Made by a program: the position numbers and the translations under genes
DNA from: Variovorax sp.
GTDB lineage: Bacteria; Pseudomonadota; Gammaproteobacteria; Burkholderiales; Burkholderiaceae_C
DNA length: 9,724 nt
Reading direction: 5' to 3'
Assembly: GCA_028292145.1 (NCBI GenBank)
Contig: JAQGMX010000083.1
Span: 1-9,724, forward strand
In this document: piece after piece, positions 1 through 5,560 of the stretch
Layout: every line of letters begins with the position of its first letter
Position numbering within the stretch: position 1 is the first letter of the stretch
The notes under the pieces: model-generated
Database searches by the model: none
Told to the model about the DNA's origin: nothing
What the model saw: only the letters and a program-made list of their open reading frames with translations

Positions 1-511
1 CGAACGTGAACTTGCCGAGCGATTGCGTCACCAGGTTGCCCGACATGGCGTTCTGCGCGATCCTGATCTTGTCCCACAGCACGTCGCTGGCATTGAGCAG
101 GGAGGGCAGGCTGGCTGCGGTGGTCGACGCCTTGACGACGGTGGTGCGTGGATCGATGGCGGGCAGTTCCGGCTCGAATTCGGCGATGGCGTCCGCATGC
201 ATCGTTGCGCCCGGCGTCGTACGGTCGCGGAAGATGTGCCGGCGCAGGTCGCGCGTCACCTCTGCATCGGTTTTCTTGATGGCGCCCGATGCGCCGGTGG
301 CCTCGACCGCATCGATGGCCGCGGCTTCGGGCATCCAGACGTTGCGTTGCCAGGCCACGAGTTTGGCCGCGGCAACGGCCTGCATCCGCTTGGTGCCGTA
401 TTCGCCGATCGCCGGTATCGCGGCCAGCACCAGCGCCGCGAAGCTGCCGATGAGCAGCGTCTCGGTCATCGAATGGCCGTACTGCCGATGTCGGCGCGCG
501 ACGCGTTTCAT
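1..511 (-). CDS. TadE-like pilus assembly / pseudopilin-type membrane protein (partial, 3' end off window)
   Basis: The frame is open from an ATG at 511 to the left edge, giving 170 visible residues with the C-terminus missing. Residues 1-18 are basic and then read G12|HSMTET, a class III (Flp/TadE-type) prepilin peptidase site with the usual glutamate at +5. One hydrophobic helix follows at about residues 19-36, with a mostly hydrophilic domain after it. This layout fits the TadE/TadF minor pseudopilins, which are processed by the TadV peptidase and sit in the inner membrane or at the pilus base. The ATG overlaps the TGA of the TadG-like gene upstream (ATGA), so the two are probably translationally coupled. 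No cysteine is visible in the exported part. The family is inferred from architecture and context, as the hydrophilic domain itself is not recognisable. It could also be a generic TadE-like protein of another secretion system. Confidence 0.62.
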   Translation of the reverse strand, partial: MKRVARRHRQYGHSMTETLLIGSFAALVLAAIPAIGEYGTKRMQAVAAAKLVAWQRNVWMPEAAAIDAVEATGASGAIKKTDAEVTRDLRRHIFRDRTTPGATMHADAIAEFEPELPAIDPRTTVVKASTTAASLPSLLNASDVLWDKIRIAQNAMSGNLVTQSLGKFTF

Positions 512-2427
512 TCGCCGCCGTCCGGTTCGGCAGCAGCGCCGACGAGCGCGCCACCCATGGCGACGGCGCGCGCCCATAGCGATGGCTCGACGTTGTGCGC
601 ATGCCAGTACGGGCTGAACAGGCTGCGGTGCTCGATGTAGCCGCCGGTGAAGGCGAAGTTGTACTTGCCCACTGTCGGCGGGTCGTCGGCGCTGAAATCG
701 CGCCGGCCCCAGCGGTCCTGCGGCCGGCGGAAGTACACCTGCGCGGTCGATACGGCCTTGATGTAGTTGCCGCCGAAGTTGTCCTTGAGTCCGGCGCGTC
801 CGCCTTCGCCGCTGAAGCCGAAGCCCGCGACGTCGCCGGTACGCACGCGCTCGCCGCCCTTCTGCAGCACCATCGTGAGCGCCGGGCCCTTGTCCGTGTT
901 CTTGCCCCATTGAAGCGGGCTGCTGCCCTTGAAGCCGTTCTCGGCAAGCCAGTCGTCGGAAGCGTTGGCGATCATCGGCGGGTGGTCGCGCACGTCCATA
1001 TAGCGAGGCATCGACCAGCTCTCGGTCAGGCCGGTGCCGATGCTCGTGCGCGGGCCGTAATGCAACCGCGCGTTGAAGATGAGAGCGGGAAACGCGCCCG
1101 GCAGGATTTCGCCATCGCGGTTGCTCGACGCACGTTCGAAGGCGCCACGGAACATGTCGGCCGTGTCGTTGATTTCGTTGTTGAGACCACCGTAGGTTCG
1201 TCCTTCCACGGCATACGTCGGCAGCGTGAGCCGTCGGCCTTCCCAGCTGCGCTTGACGTTCGGTCCGCCCGATGCGGCAGCGCCTGCGCCGAGGCCGAAG
1301 GTCAGGCGCAGGTTGTCCGCCGCGCCGCCGATGATGTCGGTGTAGAGCAGCCCGAGCGGAAGGCCGATCTCGATCGCATCGGCCGATTGCCAGCGGATGC
1401 GTCCGCCATCGCCGGCCAGGCCGCGGTCGGAGACGAGCTCGGTACCGCCTTTCCATTCGACCAGGCCACCAAGCACGCTGCCCGCGAGGTTGCCGAAGCC
1501 CGGCAGCCGTGCGGGCGCCGGCGTCTGCGTGACGATGTCCTTGACCGAGCCGGACAGCGCGGTACCGATCCAGCTGGCCCAGTCGGGCAGGAAGCGACGC
1601 TTCTTGGTCCAGTCGTCACGTGTGGCCTGCGCGGCATGGGCGAAGCGCAGGACCTCGTTGTACTCGTCGTCGGAGAAGGGTCCGTTCGCCGACTGGTGGT
1701 AGGTATTGAGATACAGCCCGAGATCGGCGACGAACTTGGTCGCCAGGATCGCGGTTTCGCCCGGCGGGACCGTTACGTCGGGATCGTTCGCCTTGATCAC
1801 GTCGACGATGACCTGCGGCAGTTGGGCCGCCGTGCTGGCGAGCATGGCCACCTGGCTGGCCGAGATGCCGGCATTCAGCAGTCGGATGGCGTCGACGCCG
1901 ACCTGCAGCGGTTTGGCCGACGGCTCCACGAAGCCTGCGATGCGGTCGGCCAGACGCTGCAGCCGGTGTGCCTGCGCCGCGCTAACGACGGCGAGCAGCG
2001 CGAAAAGCGGACCGACGACCGGCGTGCCAATGCGCGATTCGTAACGGGCCGTCTGAATGGCCTTCGCGATCACGCGACCTTCCTGGATGTTCGCCACGCT
2101 GGTGATGGCCATGCCCATCGTCGTCTGCACGCTTGCAATGGTCGCGATGCTGGCTTCGTTGGCCGCCATCGCGCGGTTGGTGTAGGCGAGGTAGTTGAGA
2201 CTGCGGGCGGTCAGCACGCTGGCGCTGTAGGTGGTCGCATCGGCCGTGTTCTGCAGCTTCATCTTCTCGCGCGTCGCGGCGGCGGTGTTGTAGACCACGA
2301 GCACGCTGAGAAAGATGACGGGCAGGACCGCAACGATGTAGACGATCGCCTGGCCGGACTGCCGGTGCCGCAGTTGTGCCGATGGCCGCCCGACGAAGTG
2401 GGGGGCGAAGACGATGGGACAGGTCAT
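508..2427 (-). CDS. TadG-like (Flp pilus assembly TadE/G-related) protein
   Basis: This 639-residue protein has one strong N-terminal membrane helix at about residues 27-47, preceded by the pilin-like junction SG25|QAIVYI. The region after it (about 58-95, with NTADATTYSAS and YTNRAMAANEA) is typical of the TadE/G-like proteins of proteobacterial tad loci. The large remainder should be periplasmic. A second hydrophobic stretch lies at about 136-152. The C-terminal part has an aromatic region (AQVYFRRPQDRW, LFSPYWHAH) that I associate with this class. The glutamate normally at +5 of the pilin motif is missing (tyrosine there), and I see no von Willebrand MIDAS motif of the kind found in some TadG proteins. 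Only one cysteine is present, at residue 3. It starts 47 nt after the pilin gene with no clear Shine-Dalgarno sequence, and no other usable start lies nearby. Its TGA overlaps the next ATG. Family call fairly sure; exact role unknown. Confidence 0.75.
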   Translation of the reverse strand: MTCPIVFAPHFVGRPSAQLRHRQSGQAIVYIVAVLPVIFLSVLVVYNTAAATREKMKLQNTADATTYSASVLTARSLNYLAYTNRAMAANEASIATIASVQTTMGMAITSVANIQEGRVIAKAIQTARYESRIGTPVVGPLFALLAVVSAAQAHRLQRLADRIAGFVEPSAKPLQVGVDAIRLLNAGISASQVAMLASTAAQLPQVIVDVIKANDPDVTVPPGETAILATKFVADLGLYLNTYHQSANGPFSDDEYNEVLRFAHAAQATRDDWTKKRRFLPDWASWIGTALSGSVKDIVTQTPAPARLPGFGNLAGSVLGGLVEWKGGTELVSDRGLAGDGGRIRWQSADAIEIGLPLGLLYTDIIGGAADNLRLTFGLGAGAAASGGPNVKRSWEGRRLTLPTYAVEGRTYGGLNNEINDTADMFRGAFERASSNRDGEILPGAFPALIFNARLHYGPRTSIGTGLTESWSMPRYMDVRDHPPMIANASDDWLAENGFKGSSPLQWGKNTDKGPALTMVLQKGGERVRTGDVAGFGFSGEGGRAGLKDNFGGNYIKAVSTAQVYFRRPQDRWGRRDFSADDPPTVGKYNFAFTGGYIEHRSLFSPYWHAHNVEPSLWARAVAMGGALVGAAAEPDGGE

Positions 2428-2474
2428 GGGCCGCGGCGTGGTTTGCGCGTTGTCCGGTTGCTTGGACTGGCGGC

Positions 2475-2780
2475 TTATTGAGCGCCTTCGGCTCCGCCCT
2501 TGGTGTATGTGCTCATGTTGTAGTTGACGTCGGCGTTGGTCGAAGCCTTGGTCGCAGCGCCCTGAGCCTTGGTGACCTCTGCGGCGCCTGTCTTCCCGCC
2601 CACTTCCTGGGCCATGCCGGCGACCTGGTTGCGCATGGTCTGACCGAAAAAGCTGAAAACCGCAATGGCTGCAATTGCGATCAATCCAAGAATCACAAGA
2701 TATTCGGTCATTCCCTGGCCGCGAATCTTCACCTTGGTGGCGAAATGACGAGGCAAATTGGAGCGGTGGTTGTGTGTCAT
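2475..2780 (-). CDS. Flp-like type IVb pilin / small pseudopilin
   Basis: This is a 101-residue precursor. A basic leader of 21 residues ends in KIRG21, followed by QGMTEY, which is the G|XXXXEY class III signal of Flp pilins with E at +5 and Y at +6. Cleavage would leave 80 residues. A single hydrophobic helix follows (about 28-46), then an amphipathic stretch and an Ala/Thr/Lys-rich hydrophilic tail of about 45 residues. The tail makes it longer than the shortest Flp pilins, whose mature forms are around 50 residues. There are no cysteines. It heads the apparent unit pilin, tadG-like, tadE-like on the minus strand. An AGGAAA Shine-Dalgarno sequence sits 6 nt before the ATG. It could be a major pilin or a minor structural subunit; the sequence alone does not decide. 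Confidence 0.78.
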   Translation of the reverse strand: MTHNHRSNLPRHFATKVKIRGQGMTEYLVILGLIAIAAIAVFSFFGQTMRNQVAGMAQEVGGKTGAAEVTKAQGAATKASTNADVNYNMSTYTKGGAEGAQ

Positions 2781-2784
2781 CGAA

Positions 2785-2790
2785 TTTCCT
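2785..2790 (-). promoter_or_regulatory. Ribosome binding site of the Flp-like pilin gene
   Basis: Reading the minus strand, AGGAAA lies with its AGGA core 6 nt before the ATG at 2780. This fixes the pilin start. Its first base is also the last base of the proximal copy of an 11-bp direct repeat, so a factor bound to that repeat in DNA or RNA could affect ribosome access. Confidence 0.6.
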
Positions 2791-2836
2791 GAAGCGGTGA
2801 ATGAACCGGTTTTAGCGAGACTTCATGAAGCGGTCA
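2790..2836. repeat. 11-bp direct repeat in the pilin leader
   Basis: TGAAGCGGTGA at 2790-2800 recurs as TGAAGCGGTCA at 2826-2836 (10 of 11 bases identical, 36 bp from start to start). On the pilin strand this is T(C/G)ACCGCTTCA. The distal copy is flanked by two short palindromes, CTTCATGAAG (2821-2830) and GTCATGAC (2833-2840). Location just upstream of the pilin start suggests a regulator site, but this is inference and chance similarity is possible. Confidence 0.35.
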
Positions 2837-2961
2837 TGACGGCTAAGCACATTCAGTTTATTGAGACTTACTTCACGGCATCAGTACTTTTCTTGGCAAT
2901 ATCAATACACTTTCGGCTTATGCAAATGAGGCATGAAAAGCGCTAACTAAATCGAAAGGCT

Positions 2962-3891
2962 TCATATATTCAGAAATCGCTGGTTTCTCGTGCGCCTGAA
3001 TTCCGATGGCGTGATGCCTTTGATCTCCAGGAAGTGCCGGTTGAAATTGGCGACGTTATTGAATCCGGCCTCGTAGCAGATCGATGTGACATAGCTGTCG
3101 GTTTCCATGAGCAAACGACAAGCCTTGTTGACGCGCATCTGCGTCACATAACCGACGAAACTGTTGCCGGTCGCGCGGCGAAACAGTCGGGCGAATCGAC
3201 CCGTGTTCATCCCCAGCTCGGCTGCCATCGTGGTCACGGAAACCGGCTCCTCAGGATTGGCCGCGATGCGGTTCACGAGATCCGAGATCGGCTCGCCATC
3301 GAGTTCGGCGTCGAACTGCATGCTGGACAGCGTGCGGCAGTCGGTGCATCGGGCGAGATCCGCAAGCAAGTCGCAGAACAGGCCGAAGCGCTTGAGGCCT
3401 TGCGCTGCCTTGATCTGCGTCCAGTGCCGCTCCGCCGCAGCCGAAAAGCCGAAGAACTCGATGCCGTGGCGCGCACGCTCAAGCATCCCTGTCGCCTCGG
3501 CGAGTTCAGGAATCTTCTGTGCGGCTTCGAAGATCGGAGCTGGCAGGAACTGGATGGCCAGGTCGCGACGGGCAACGCCGTCGTCCGGCGCTTCCAGCGA
3601 TACCCAGTTGTGCGGCAGATTCGGACCGCAAAGTATGAGCTGGCCGGGCTCGAACGGTCCCATCCAGTCGCCGATGAACGCATTGCCCGAAGTGGCAACG
3701 ATGAGATGCAATTCGTATTCGGGATGGGAGTGCCAGCGCGCGAGTGGCGTCGGATAACCATGTGCGATGCAGCGGATGAATCCGACTTCGCCGACGGGCT
3801 CGTAACCGAGCGCCGGAAGCCTGTGATGTTCGAATTCGATTTCAGGGCATTGGCGGCGTAATTGAGCGTTTCGCTGTGACGGCTTCGACAT
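2962..3891 (-). CDS. AraC-family transcriptional regulator with N-terminal cupin sensor domain
   Basis: This is a 309-residue protein. Residues about 35-100 form an AraC-type cupin: H54-x-H56-x3-E60 and a later H94 (LPHNW) match the metal or ligand pocket pattern of cupins. A helical linker spans about 120-200. The C-terminal AraC DNA-binding domain covers about 203-305, with one helix-turn-helix around 218-240 (VTTMAAELGMNTGRFARLFRRATG) and a second around 268-290 ending in the family signature GFNNVANFNRHFLEIKGITPSEFR. It is expected to bind DNA as a dimer and respond to a small molecule, which I cannot name. It diverges from the LysR-family gene across a short spacer rich in dyads, so cross- or auto-regulation is plausible. 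The pilin cassette lies downstream on the same strand. No clear Shine-Dalgarno sequence precedes the ATG. Confidence 0.9.
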   Translation of the reverse strand: MSKPSQRNAQLRRQCPEIEFEHHRLPALGYEPVGEVGFIRCIAHGYPTPLARWHSHPEYELHLIVATSGNAFIGDWMGPFEPGQLILCGPNLPHNWVSLEAPDDGVARRDLAIQFLPAPIFEAAQKIPELAEATGMLERARHGIEFFGFSAAAERHWTQIKAAQGLKRFGLFCDLLADLARCTDCRTLSSMQFDAELDGEPISDLVNRIAANPEEPVSVTTMAAELGMNTGRFARLFRRATGNSFVGYVTQMRVNKACRLLMETDSYVTSICYEAGFNNVANFNRHFLEIKGITPSEFRRTRNQRFLNI

Positions 3892-3906
3892 AGGTTCATG
3901 ATTGAC

Positions 3907-3921
3907 CGATGGTCGCCATCG
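3907..3921. promoter_or_regulatory. Perfect inverted repeat, candidate operator (AraC side)
   Basis: CGATGG-TCG-CCATCG is a perfect 6-bp inverted repeat with a 3-bp centre, 15 bp before the AraC-family start codon. It would lie in the leader or at the promoter of that gene. It may be an operator, or a small hairpin in the transcript. Function is inferred from symmetry and position only. Confidence 0.35.
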
Positions 3922-3951
3922 CGTCCAATTAAAAAATAGGACGCACGCGAT
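3918..3951. promoter_or_regulatory. Nested dyad in the AraC/LysR divergent promoter region
   Basis: GCGTCC (3921-3926) and GGACGC (3939-3944) are perfect inverse complements around a 12-bp centre made almost wholly of A and T. A second pair, ATCGCG (3918-3923) and CGCGAT (3946-3951), nests partly over it. LysR-type regulators usually bind imperfect dyads between divergent genes and regulate themselves, which fits the location. The textbook T-N11-A spacing is not obvious here, so the binding protein could be either regulator. The A/T core probably also contributes a -10 element. Confidence 0.45.
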
Positions 3952-3962
3952 ACGTGAAAAAT

Positions 3963-4901
3963 ATGGACCTCAAGGCGCTTCGCTATTTCATTGCAGTCGC
4001 AGAAACCGGAAATATGACGCGCGCCGCGACCCTGCTGGGAATTCAGCAGCCGCCGCTGAGCCAACATGTAAAAACGCTCGAGAGCGAGCTGGGTATCGTC
4101 CTGTTTCGCCGCCATCCGCGCGGTATGGCGCTCACGGATGCAGGCCAGCATTTCCACCATGAGGCGCTTCGCATGCTCCAGCACATGGAAGCGATGCAGC
4201 AGCGCATGGCCCGCATCGCACAAGGAGAAAGTGGAGCGCTTGCCGTCGGCGTTACTTCATCGGTACTCGCACACCGCTTCATGCCGGATGCCTTGCGTGC
4301 TTTCAGGCGGAGCTACCCAAAAGTGGAACTCCGGCTGCAGGAGGACAGCGCCACGGCGCTGACCGAACATCTGCTGTCCGGCAGTCTGCACTGCGCGCTG
4401 TTGCGTGTGCCGATTACGCGCCCCGATGCGTTGGTGTTCGAGACGCTGTTGAGCGAGCCGGTGATGGTGGCGATGTCGAGCGATCACCGTTACGCGTCCT
4501 CGGCACAGCGCGATCGCCCGCTCACGCTCGCGCAGCTATGCAGCGAAGGAATGATCCTGTTGGGACGGCCGGGCGAGGCGGGGCTCTACGCAGATCTGCT
4601 GTCGGCGTGCGAGGCGCTCGGCCTGCAGCCGCAGGTCGTCGCCGAGGTCGATCGCATGATGACCAACCTGAGCCTCGTTGCTGCCGGGGTGGGCGTGTCG
4701 GTCGTACCGGCGTCGATGAACAGCGTGCATCCGCATGCGATCTGCTATCGCGCACTCGACGCAAGGCACGGCCTGGAAGCGCCGCTAACGCTTGTGTCGC
4801 GCCGCGAGGAGGACCACTTGCCCGCCCGGCACTTTGCCGATCTGTTGCGCAGTCTGTCGCTGCGCGAAGAGCCGTCGGGGCCGCCGATCAGGCGAGGCTG
4901 A
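3963..4901 (+). CDS. LysR-family transcriptional regulator
   Basis: The product is 312 residues, standard for the family. The winged helix-turn-helix is at the N-terminus: MDLKALRYFIAVAE opens it, and the recognition region lies at about 18-37 (MTRAATLLGIQQPPLSQHVK). A linker helix follows to about residue 90, then a periplasmic-binding-protein-like effector domain (about 92-300). The sequence most resembles the aromatic-catabolism-type LysR group (CatR/BenM-like), but I cannot assign an effector. The ATG at 3963 gives the normal family N-terminus. An in-frame GTG at 3954 adds three residues and is 12 nt from an AGGA (3938-3941), so it is a real alternative. The gene diverges from the AraC-family gene, and its 3' end overlaps the convergent Rrf2-family gene by 14 bp. 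Target genes are not evident in the window. Confidence 0.9.
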   Translation: MDLKALRYFIAVAETGNMTRAATLLGIQQPPLSQHVKTLESELGIVLFRRHPRGMALTDAGQHFHHEALRMLQHMEAMQQRMARIAQGESGALAVGVTSSVLAHRFMPDALRAFRRSYPKVELRLQEDSATALTEHLLSGSLHCALLRVPITRPDALVFETLLSEPVMVAMSSDHRYASSAQRDRPLTLAQLCSEGMILLGRPGEAGLYADLLSACEALGLQPQVVAEVDRMMTNLSLVAAGVGVSVVPASMNSVHPHAICYRALDARHGLEAPLTLVSRREEDHLPARHFADLLRSLSLREEPSGPPIRRG

Positions 4902-5424
4902 ACTTGCCCAGTTCGAACACCGAGTTCGGTGCGTTCGGACGTGTGGGCTTGACCGGGCGGCGCAGCGGTTCGGCGCGCTTGACGGTATCGCCCTGCAATT
5001 GCACGCCTGCCGCGACCTGGTCATCGGCCAGTTTGCGGAGCGACACCGAGTCCAGAAACTCGACCACGTTGCGGCTGAGCGAATCCCAGAGCTCCGGCGT
5101 CGTGCAGCGCTGAGCTTCGCCGGTGGCGCGCGGCGCCGCACCTTCTGCGCGACGTGCTTCGGCAAGCGGCCCGTCGACGGCGAACAGGATGTCGGCAACC
5201 GTGATGTCCTTGCTGTCGCGGGCCAGCGTGTAGCCGCCGCCGGGGCCGCGTGTCGACGCGACAAGCCCATGACGACGCAGGTCGGCGAACATCTGTTCCA
5301 GATAGGACAGCGAGATGCGTTGCCGGCGGCTGACGATGGCGAGGGCGATGGGGCCTGTCTTGTGATGCAGCGCCACGTCGATCATCGCGACGACGGCAAG
5401 TCTGCCTTTTGTTGTGAGGCGCAT
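4888..5424 (-). CDS. Rrf2-family transcriptional regulator, IscR-like paralogue with degenerate Fe-S ligands
   Basis: This 178-residue protein opens with MRLTTKGRLAVVAMIDVALH, the IscR N-terminus. The winged helix-turn-helix includes ISLSYLEQMFADLRRHGLV (about 37-55) and the wing GPGGGY (60-65). E. coli IscR holds its [2Fe-2S] cluster through C92, C98, C104 and H107. Aligning by the preserved AVD and the C-x3-x-LW block, only C107 here (equivalent to C104) remains; the positions of C92 and C98 have no cysteine and H107 is replaced by P110. The protein therefore probably binds no cluster, or senses something else. A tail of about 40 residues extends past the dimer helix. The ATG at 5424 has a near-perfect AAGGAG 6 nt upstream; an upstream start at 5466 would add 14 unconserved residues and is rejected. 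No isc genes are adjacent. It diverges from an nhaR-like gene. Confidence 0.9.
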   Translation of the reverse strand: MRLTTKGRLAVVAMIDVALHHKTGPIALAIVSRRQRISLSYLEQMFADLRRHGLVASTRGPGGGYTLARDSKDITVADILFAVDGPLAEARRAEGAAPRATGEAQRCTTPELWDSLSRNVVEFLDSVSLRKLADDQVAAGVQLQGDTVKRAEPLRRPVKPTRPNAPNSVFELGKFSLA

Positions 5425-5430
5425 AAAAAA

Positions 5431-5436
5431 CTCCTT
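5431..5436 (-). promoter_or_regulatory. Ribosome binding site of the IscR-like gene
   Basis: AAGGAG on the minus strand, followed by six T residues and then the ATG at 5424. This is the strongest Shine-Dalgarno match in the window and decides the start codon over the longer open frame. Confidence 0.8.
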
Positions 5437-5514
5437 GTGAAGCCTTTGGGGCAGTGGAACAACCAAATGTAGGTGTTTTCAGGCTTCGTAAAAAGTCGTA
5501 TTTTTAGCATCGTC

Positions 5515-5533
5515 ACTTCGCTTTTTGCGTAGT
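5515..5533. promoter_or_regulatory. 19-bp dyad upstream of nhaR, candidate operator
   Basis: ACTTCGC-TTTTT-GCGTAGT is a near-perfect inverted repeat with 7-bp arms, one mismatched pair, and a T-tract centre. It ends 27 bp before the NhaR-like ATG and lies on the IscR-like gene's far upstream side. It could be the binding site for the NhaR-like protein, for the Rrf2 protein, or a leader hairpin. The spacing does not give the usual LysR T-N11-A arrangement, so I do not assign it to one factor. Confidence 0.4.
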
Positions 5534-5560
5534 ATGGAAGCTCTCCTACAGAGCGATCCG

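Larger units (their letters stand above)
2781..2961. other. AT-rich intergenic region between the AraC-family gene and the pilin gene
   Basis: This 181-bp gap is clearly richer in A and T than the surrounding genes and should hold the promoter of the pilin cassette, since the upstream AraC-family gene is on the same strand but far away by the standards of this window. I found no convincing -35/-10 pair and no sigma-54 type GG-N10-GC element. No strong hairpin with a U-tract follows the AraC-family stop codon, so read-through from that gene cannot be excluded. Confidence 0.4.
5425..5560. promoter_or_regulatory. Divergent promoter region of the IscR-like and NhaR-like genes
   Basis: The 136-bp spacer must carry promoters for both genes. 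For the plus strand, TTTTCA (5476-5481) and TATTTT (5499-5504) are spaced 17 bp and each match the sigma-70 consensus at 4 of 6 positions. For the minus strand a TACATT -10 candidate precedes the IscR-like gene, with only a poor -35. A 7-bp inverted repeat, GAAGCCT (5439-5445) with AGGCTTC (5481-5487), brackets the middle, and AACAACC (5458-5464) faces GGTGTTT (5472-5478) as a weaker dyad. The promoter calls are weak; the divergent arrangement itself is certain. Confidence 0.3.

Noticed and set aside
6..640. Plus-strand open frames opposite the TadE-like gene
   Set aside because: Low-complexity shadow translations with no recognisable motif; the minus strand has a class III signal and an ATGA junction with its neighbour.
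595..2481. Long open frame on the plus strand opposite the TadG-like gene
   Set aside because: It is a high-GC antisense shadow: its translation is rich in Arg, Ala and Val with no domain, while the minus-strand frame encodes a coherent membrane protein in a sensible operon.
2758..2946. 62-residue plus-strand open frame over the pilin leader
   Set aside because: It begins with TTG inside the pilin gene, has no Shine-Dalgarno sequence, and covers the likely pilin promoter. A hydrophobic stretch in it is not enough to support a gene.
5425..5466. Longer start for the IscR-like gene at 5466
   Set aside because: The 14 extra residues are unlike any IscR N-terminus and the strong AAGGAG sequence points to the ATG at 5424.
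5451..5480. Possible IscR type 2 binding site in the IscR-like/NhaR-like spacer
   Set aside because: CC and GG are separated by 7 bases rather than the 13 of the known type 2 consensus, so I list it only as a weak dyad.
5525..5560. Upstream starts for the NhaR-like gene (TTG 5525, ATG 5534)
   Set aside because: The family N-terminus begins at the ATG at 5561, and the upstream codons overlap the 19-bp dyad without a Shine-Dalgarno sequence.
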